Assembly: GCA_027382625.1 (NCBI GenBank) | Contig: JAJKFJ010010179.1 | Location: 1 to 13,979, forward strand | DNA from: Tetmemena sp. SeJ-2015 | Lineage: Eukaryota; Ciliophora; Spirotrichea; Sporadotrichida; Oxytrichidae | Length of the DNA: 13,979 bases | Reading direction: 5' to 3' | Notes under the pieces: generated by a model | What the model was told of the DNA's origin: nothing | Database searches by the model: none | Seen by the model: the letters and a program-made list of their open reading frames with translations, nothing else | Position numbers and translations under genes: made by a program | Shown: in pieces, positions 9,201-13,979 of the stretch | Position numbering within the stretch: the stretch's first letter is position 1 | Layout of the letters: the number at the start of each line of letters is the position of its first letter

Positions 9201-12200
9201 CACTTGTTGAGGGTTCATTCCAAGAGACTGTAATTTACTGAAACTTGTTTTAAACTTTTATCTTAGAAATTTATTTACAAGTCAAACGGAGATATCACAG
9301 AACTTCCAAGGCATCTGAAGATTATAGTTGAAACAGACTCACTCGCCAATACAAATCCAGCTATCATAAGCAGGATGCCAGTTGTTCACATAGATGAGGG
9401 AGATTTAAGTTGCAGAGAGATTTGGGTTAACTATATTCTCAGGCCTGGCAACTCAGGATTAAGCCCCTTCTTCAAGCATCACTCAAACGAATTCATCGTA
9501 CTTTATGATGAGATAGTGGGAAAGATACTCAGCTACATCAATAAGAAAGAAAATCAGGTAACTTCTATAAACCATATTGAGATGCTTTTAGTGTTTGGTG
9601 ATGATGAAATTCTCTGCTAAGACGATGATCCACTACTTCATTAGAATGTTTGGCATTTTCATGGATGAGTATCTCAAGTCTCTCATCATCAATAACAAGG
9701 TTTCTCAGGACAATGTGCTAATGAGGTATGGACAGAAGCAAAACCTGCAACTTGTGTCTCCAGGCTCAGGAATTAGTAACAACTTGAGACTGATGGCCAC
9801 TAAATAGCAATCTAGCTTAGGCAGTCAAAACTAACCCAATCAAACAAGCAACTTAAGCAGCATCCCTACTTTAACAGTGTAAAGAGGTTTTTCCAATCAC
9901 TCTGGCTTAGGTGGTAATTTCTCTTAATTAGTGGCTTCAAATCGCGGAGGTCAGACTATCCAGCCTCAGCAGAGTTTCACATCTTCACCAGGGCAAAACA
10001 GACTAAATCCTGCAGATATTCGAGATCAAACTAACCCTAGAAAGAGCTCTTTCATTCATGACTATGTGGAACAAAACTTAGAAAAGAGACATAGAGAGCA
10101 GAGCCCAATAGATCTATTCAACTACTTTATTGAGACTATTCTGGCAGTCTTTGGAAACATCTTAAACACAAGAGGCCAGAGAACTATAAGTGATAAGTTT
10201 ATTAAACCAGCAGTAGTTAAATTCCCCTTCCCTTTCAATGTGCAGGGAATAATAGCTGGCTATGGTTCTTCCACTAAAGACTTGCAATAGGCAGCAAACT
10301 AATCCAATCTCCCTTCTTCAGGAAGGGCTTTCATAGGAGGGTCAACTTCAGGGCTGATGCAAGGTTATCATAGAGGAGCCAGAGATTCGCAATAAGTCAC
10401 CACTCCCTCCTACAAAGACGTCACTCTTCTGAATAATTATCAATCCTAGCTTAGAACTCTGAGAGAATCTGAGAACTGTTTCACTCTCTTCTATGACTAT
10501 CAATCTGGTGGCAAGTGGAGGCCTTGGACTAAATTTGTAGACATCTAAGAACGCTCTTACTTTAACTCAGGTGCCTTTAATCCAGCTTACAAGACTCAGT
10601 TCTCACAAATGGAGCAACTAAGACTTAATAAGTAACTCAGAAGGAGAATAATGGGAGCTTAAAATTTATCACCCACAGGAGGAAAGGCAACTACTGCAGC
10701 AAAGATGAAACTTATCCATGATGAGAGCAATATAAATCTCCTGGACAGTCGCAATGAAATAGTATTTGTGCATGATGATCAAACAAAGAGAGCTCTCTAC
10801 TACATGAGAATTCTTGTAGCATTCCATAAAGATCTTCTACTAAGTGGCCCTGTGTCTTGTGGAAAGAGTAAGCTAGTGAGATACATGAAGAATCTGGACA
10901 TAAAGCAGAAGAGTCAGGCAGAGAAGAATATCCCCAGATATCTTGGCTTCTCAATACAACAGTCTACTACAATAGATGATGTCCAAAGGATGGTGGAAAA
11001 CAATTTACTGCTCTTGAAGAATGGAAATTACGTTCCACCCTCCCGCCAGCCGACTGTTGTCTTCTTAGATGATTTGAATCTCTGCAAGATTTCTAACGAG
11101 TACGATGTCCAAAGTCCTGCTGAAATCATCAGAAATAAGGCTTGCTATGGGGGTTGGTATTCGAGTACCTCTAGTGGAGAGAAGGCTGGAAGTGGAAGAT
11201 TCCACAACTTCAATGGGATAAGTATGATAGGTGCCTACAGTTTTATCTAGCAAAACTAAGATGACATCTTCTCTGGATAAGGAATAGGTGAAGGAGAATC
11301 TTTTAGCTGGATACCTGCATTTTCAGAGCGAATTCATAGACACATGCAGCCTCTTAGACTTGAGGCACTTACACAACATCAAATCAGAAAGATCTTCAAG
11401 AAACTTCTATTCTCTGATCTTGACATTAACGATGATGATCGATCTGTGAATGCACTCTGTCGAACCTACTCAGATTGGTATTTTAAGAACTTTGCTAAAT
11501 TCCACATTGACTCTAAGCTTTTCTGTGGACTTAATTTTAATCTTCATAAGGCTTGTGACTTCTTACAGAACTTTAGCAATATAGCTTGGAATGAATTCTA
11601 AACAGATGAATAGGTGTATAAGTTGTGGATTAATTAGTTGAGTCTCCACTACGTGAGCATCTTCCCTTTGATTGATAGCTCTCTCATTACTCTCCTGCTA
11701 TCATCTTTTGACCATAGCGCCAGCAATTTAAAGCATTCGTCTCATAAATAAGGAGGATAGAACCTTCTAGCCAATGATTCAACTTCATCTTCTATAAACC
11801 TCTAAAAGCAAGAATTAATGAAGCTCTTGGTAGATAAAGGACTTTTCAGTTTCTCTGACTCCGCAAATAAAAGGCCAAACCATTCTAGCAAACCAACTTC
11901 TAAAATCTAGTCTTTCCAGTAGAGAAACTAAAGAGTTTTGCTTGAGGAGGTAACAGAACAAAGTGGAGATAAATCTCCAAGCCTGAAAAGCAAGTTTAAC
12001 TAAGTGAAAGCTAGGAAGAATTTAGAAGAGGATTAAATGAGTTCTCATAGAAGTCTCTCGGACTCATTTGATATGGGAAGCTAGGAAGAAATTAAGGGCA
12101 GAAAGAGTGTGGAAATAAGAGAATAAGATGAAGCTTCTCAGGATGGAATAAATAAAAGGTCAAGTTTGCCTATAGTTACAGTCAATAAGTATGATAAGGA

Positions 12201-13979
12201 AGAGGAATCTGAAGAGGAGAAAATTCAATAGCTTTACTTTGAGGATGGCCTAGGGAGCAAATCAAATCGTTAATTACTTGACCTTCCTGTTTCTTCAAAT
12301 CTTATCACTGAGGAATCCAATCTTTTGGACAGTCAAAGTTCTAGACATGAAGAGAAGATTCTAGGCTTAGATTCTCTTTCATCTCGGGATAAAGTTTAGT
12401 AGGAGGGCAATTAGTTAAAGTAGACTAGAGTAAAGCTTGGGGATATTAAAACTGGTATGCTAAGGACATAAGTCGTTTCAGATCTGAATCACGAGAAGCT
12501 TTTGAGTCTGATATCAGGCAATAACTCTGGTGAGAGAAGTAAAGCCTTAGCTTTGAAAAAGAGAGTAAGGAGAAGCGGCTTTATGGAGGGAATCTAAAGT
12601 TAGGCAGATCAATAGTCAAGCAGCATCTACGCAAATGACCTAAATTTAGGAATTTCTCACATGAACACAGATTAAAATATGCAGCCATTCTCCCCTCAGC
12701 AACCCAAGGCAAAGAAGCAACTAGAGGTCCACAAATTGCAAAGAGCAAATAGTATCTATAAAACTACTAAGCTCTAAGATGATAAGAGATTCAAAGACTA
12801 GAGAGGTAAAGGAGGAGTCTATGATGACTCAAATTCTAACATTGTATCATCAGCAAGGAAAGAAGATCTTGCGGATTATAAATCCTTAGAAGATAATGAC
12901 TTCCTATCCGTTCCTAGCAGTACTAGTTCTGAGATAAAAAACGACTCAAGTGATGAGGAGTCTGAAGATGAAAATTTCAGAACAATGACAACTTAAAACC
13001 AAATGCTTGATCATCAACTAGATTCATTGGATAATGATGGTGAGTCTTACCAGAAGCAAGATACTCATCAGTTTAGTAATATGAACTAGAGTAGAAAGAA
13101 AATGAAGAGGAGTCACTAAGATCCTAATAGCGTCAAAGGGCCCAAGGAATTGAGGGCTAATGTTCGTATAGGTTAAAATGCTCCAGACTCTAAGAAATTT
13201 TAATGGAAGGTTACCAGAGTAATTAACAAGGAGCAGTTCAATTTCTTATTTGTGGTTCGAAGTCATCTGAATCTTTTCCTTGAGTATATGGAGGAGGCTA
13301 GAGTATGTTTGAACTTGAATAACTTAGAGGGAGAGTAGTTCTCAAAAATAAGCATAGTGCTTTTCAATCCCAGTTTATACAACTTGAAAAAGTACCAATC
13401 GCGATCTATGGCTGGATACAAGGATGATAGTGGAAGTTCTGATGCATCTGACTCTCACTCAGTCAGTTCAAGCAGCAATCAGAGTCACACCAATAGCAAT
13501 AGCAGTGAAAGCAAAGATAAAGTAGGTGGCTTGAGTTAGAGGAAAGCCATTATTCAAGATCAGCAAGCCAGGAGGAGAAGCGAGAGAAAGAGTTTGCTTG
13601 CTACTCCCTCTATCTAGACTTCTTCACTAAGTGTCAAAGAAGATTCAAATCCCAAAAATACAAGTAAGGGCCCAATGAAAAACTACGCCAAGAATCTGAA
13701 GCCTCTAATGATCTCCAAAAAGAATTCCGTAAACTCCTCCGCTTCTGCGAGAAGATAGAGCATTTCAAATACCAAGACTGGCTAAAACTAAAATCAGAGT
13801 GGGTCTCAAGACAAGTCTCCAAAATCAAGTGCACTCTCAAAGAATAATCTATAACCCTAACTCCACAACCAAAACAGTGCATCAACTACTTCTGCCAAGC
13901 AACCGTTGACTGCAACCTTCAGATCAGCAGCAAAGTAACTTATTATCAACAAGCAGAAGAACCTCGCAGTCAGAGATAA
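6295..13979 (+). CDS. Gene D: divergent dynein heavy chain with AAA1-AAA3, no tail, low-complexity inserts; open at right edge
   Basis: Dynein heavy chains are AAA+ motors that walk on microtubules. This gene shows their modules in order: AAA1 (Walker A near residue 154, Walker B near 205), AAA2 (Walker A near 600), AAA3 (Walker A near 1410) and the start of AAA4 near 2250. About 2450 residues are visible and no stop is reached. The AAA3 Walker B neighbourhood (VVFLDDLNL, then QSPAEIIRNKACYGGWY) resembles axonemal dyneins more than cytoplasmic ones. The first in-frame ATG after a TGA is at 6295. From there only about 140 residues precede AAA1, so the usual tail and most of the linker are missing, unless upstream exons lie elsewhere. 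Q/N/S/G-rich segments interrupt AAA2 and separate the other modules. Exons 6295-6595, 6637-7215, 7433-7723, 7819-8995, 9030-9229, 9267-9557 and 9592-13979 join in phase, except around 7216-7432. Confidence 0.8.
6596..6636 (+). other. Intron in gene D, 41 bases
   Basis: GTAAAGTAAATT...GACTTTACAG. Removal joins QFTQKREVR to TTLNTQFYYGYEL in phase and links the end of the linker to AAA1 as expected for dyneins. A pyrimidine-rich 3' end precedes CAG. Confidence 0.75.
7216..7432 (+). other. Unresolved intron region in AAA1 of gene D
   Basis: Upstream coding ends at DHNHSL (7215) and downstream coding resumes at PQDHNLFQKTLGQRA (7433). A likely 38-base intron GTAAAGC...TATGAG spans 7395-7432. Before it, one model removes 7216-7258 and keeps a sensible sensor-1-like stretch (SISLNLNIFILKASLNELP) but ends out of phase. 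Another removes 7216-7368 and is in phase but discards that stretch. An indel or an unexcised element is also possible. Confidence 0.5.
7724..7818 (+). other. Intron in gene D, about 95 bases
   Basis: GTTATTAAGC...TTTAATATCAG. It removes the in-frame TGA that ends the frame near 7828 and joins IIKQTLS to SLSELYPINLQLIRNIFG in phase. The joined sequence fits the dynein stretch between AAA1 and AAA2 (..DVNLPKFL..D..LF..I..DLFP). The 5' end could be elsewhere, but phase favours this site. Confidence 0.5.
8605..9115 (+). repeat. Low-complexity insert inside AAA2 of gene D
   Basis: This coding stretch is rich in Gly, Asn, Gln, Ser and His (for example GSVIGGGVTTNSQQNDF and VSGGGGSGNNIRNRSNQ) and splits AAA2 between its Walker A and Walker B halves. 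The frame stays open, and the short intron at 8996-9029 lies inside it, so it seems to be translated. It would form a disordered loop on the ring surface. Confidence 0.7.
8996..9029 (+). other. Intron in gene D, 34 bases
   Basis: GTATAAAG...ACTTTATAG is AT-rich, with a pyrimidine-rich middle. Removal joins PSMSSG to ANRGSRGGQNN in phase. The sequence inside lacks the composition of the flanking exons. Confidence 0.8.
9230..9266 (+). other. Intron in gene D, 37 bases
   Basis: GTAATTTACTG...TTATCTTAG contains an in-frame TGA. Its removal joins LPLVEGSFQET to KFIYKSNGDITELP in phase, keeping the AAA2 motif order intact. Confidence 0.85.
9558..9591 (+). other. Intron in gene D, 34 bases
   Basis: GTAACTTC...GATGCTTTTAG. 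Removal joins SYINKKENQ to CLVMMKFSAKTMIHY in phase. It is the last intron visible; the exon after it runs to the window end. Confidence 0.8.
9805..10430 (+). repeat. Q/N/S/G-rich segments between AAA2 and AAA3 of gene D
   Basis: Two low-complexity stretches, about 9805-10030 (SSLGSQNQPNQTSNLSS and similar) and 10290-10420 (QSNLPSSGRAFIGGSTSG), flank a folded-looking part (SPIDLFNYFIETILAVFGNI, near 10100-10160) that fits the helical end of AAA2. Both are continuous with the reading frame. Confidence 0.65.
10700..11720 (+). other. AAA3 module of gene D, with an atypical Walker A
   Basis: Entry reads NEIVFVHDDQTKRALYYMRIL. Walker A is GPVSCGKS at 10846-10869 (family usually GPTGTGKT): Gly-Lys-Ser is kept, but the loop is unusual. 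Walker B is VVFLDDLN at 11056-11079, followed by YDVQSPAEIIRNKACYGGWY, close to axonemal dynein DDMNMP..YG.QPPIELLRQ..D..WYD. The sensor/arginine region reads SERIHRHMQPLRLEAL (near 11320), against RF.RH.N in relatives. The stretch normally reading AMGPPGGGR is degenerate. The module ends in LWINQLSLHYVSIFPLIDS, near 11620-11680. Confidence 0.8.
11725..13200 (+). repeat. Large charged, S/Q/N-rich insertion between AAA3 and AAA4 of gene D
   Basis: About 490 codons in frame are dominated by Ser, Gln, Asn, Lys, Glu and Asp, with acidic runs such as DSSDEESEDENF near 12950 and basic runs such as KKRVRRSG. Many Ser-rich basic stretches could be phosphorylation sites. In ordinary dyneins AAA3 passes to AAA4 within about 100-150 residues. 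Codon content and the absence of TGA argue that it is translated, not an intron. Confidence 0.7.
13200..13400 (+). other. Probable start of AAA4 in gene D
   Basis: After the insertion, order returns: WKVTRVINKEQFNFLFVVRS, then EEARVCLNLNNLEGEQFSK and ISIVLFNPSLYNLKKYQ. The last part resembles the AAA4 entry of dyneins (..YN......LVLFRDALEHVCRI.R). No AAA4 Walker A is reached: sequence from about 13405 to the edge is again S/N/Q-rich (SGSSDASDSHSVSSSSNQ). Confidence 0.5.

Larger units (their letters stand above)
8170..9800 (+). other. AAA2 module of gene D, with a large internal insertion
   Basis: Walker A GPPGSGKT lies at 8317-8340, followed by LHYINADSM (family: HVINPKSV) and KDGIALALMSAC (family: TDGVLAVLVREA). 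The Walker B region DWIIFDGSLANNSQHM (from 9122) matches WIVFDGPVDAIWIENMN. GDITELPRHLKIIVETDSLA and then PAIISRMPVVHI (near 9286-9395) match the sensor segment ..LSPQMNMIFE..DL..ASPATVSRCGMIY. Between the two Walker motifs, about 8605-9115 encodes a Q/N/S/G-rich low-complexity insert absent from ordinary dyneins. Confidence 0.8.
9592..13979 (+). other. Very long last visible exon of gene D
   Basis: At least 4388 bases (1462 codons) are open without a TGA or a needed intron, and end on a partial codon at the window edge. It encodes the end of AAA2, the AAA2-AAA3 connection with LFYDYQSGGKWRPWTKF (from about 10483; dyneins have LFDY...W..W), AAA3, and two large low-complexity regions. The 5' part of the gene, by contrast, is cut by an intron every few hundred bases. 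Confidence 0.85.

Noticed and set aside
6660..11720. Midasin or another multi-AAA protein instead of dynein
   Set aside because: YGYEL..TPMTERV at AAA1, WIIFDG with PAIISRM at AAA2, and DDLN..QSPAEIIR..GGWY at AAA3 are dynein-specific and occur in the right order.
1..13979. TGA as Trp or Cys, or programmed frameshifting as in Euplotes
   Set aside because: TGA never occurs inside the long clean frames (703 and 1462 codons), Trp is TGG, and UAA/UAG are sense. Most apparent frame changes coincide with GT..AG introns.
1..13979. Telomere repeats at the ends, as for a complete nanochromosome
   Set aside because: Neither end shows C4A4 or G4T4 repeats; gene A and gene D are both cut by the window edges.
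1..13979. tRNA, rRNA, CRISPR arrays or transposase genes
   Set aside because: No cloverleaf, rRNA-like conserved block, spaced repeat array or transposase motif was seen on either strand.

Overview
This window is nuclear DNA of a ciliate that reads UAA and UAG as glutamine and uses only UGA as stop. Read that way, four long protein-coding genes appear that the standard code breaks into fragments. The clearest proof is an in-frame TAA inside the first Walker A motif of a dynein-like gene (G-S-Q-G-S-G-K-T, TAA at 6801-6803). There are also a 703-codon frame without any TGA (gene B) and a final exon of at least 1462 codons without TGA. The moderate AT bias and short AT-rich GT..AG introns would suit a hypotrich such as Oxytricha or Stylonychia. 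Genus, and macronuclear versus micronuclear origin, cannot be fixed: no C4A4/G4T4 telomere repeat lies at either end, and four genes sit on one 14-kb piece.

Left half, minus strand. Gene A (1-543) is the N-terminal part of an unrecognised protein that runs off the left edge. Gene B (860-2971) is a complete single-exon, helix-rich protein of 703 residues, also unrecognised. Gene C (3233-6102) has several introns and seems to carry a VPS9-type Rab guanine-nucleotide-exchange domain near residues 555-610. The spacers between these co-oriented genes (544-859, 2972-3232) are very AT-rich, and each holds one perfect AT-rich inverted repeat.

Right half, plus strand. Gene D starts near 6295, head-to-head with gene C, and is still open at the window end (about 2450 residues visible). 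It is a strongly divergent dynein heavy chain. AAA1, AAA2 and AAA3 follow one another in the correct order, with the AAA4 entry beyond them, and their signatures fit the axonemal type better than the cytoplasmic one. Three things are odd. The roughly 1500-1800-residue tail and linker that normally precede AAA1 are absent. The AAA1 Walker B reads D-D, not D-E. Long Q/N/S/G-rich or charged low-complexity segments interrupt the AAA modules. The 5' part is cut by short introns, whereas the last exon is at least 4388 bases long.

Most exon borders are supported by frame and phase. Three places remain unsolved: 4860-5074 and 4068-4180 in gene C, and 7216-7432 in gene D. The candidates there are alternative introns, unexcised internal eliminated sequences (IESs) if the DNA is micronuclear, or assembly errors. 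No RNA gene, CRISPR array or transposase was seen.
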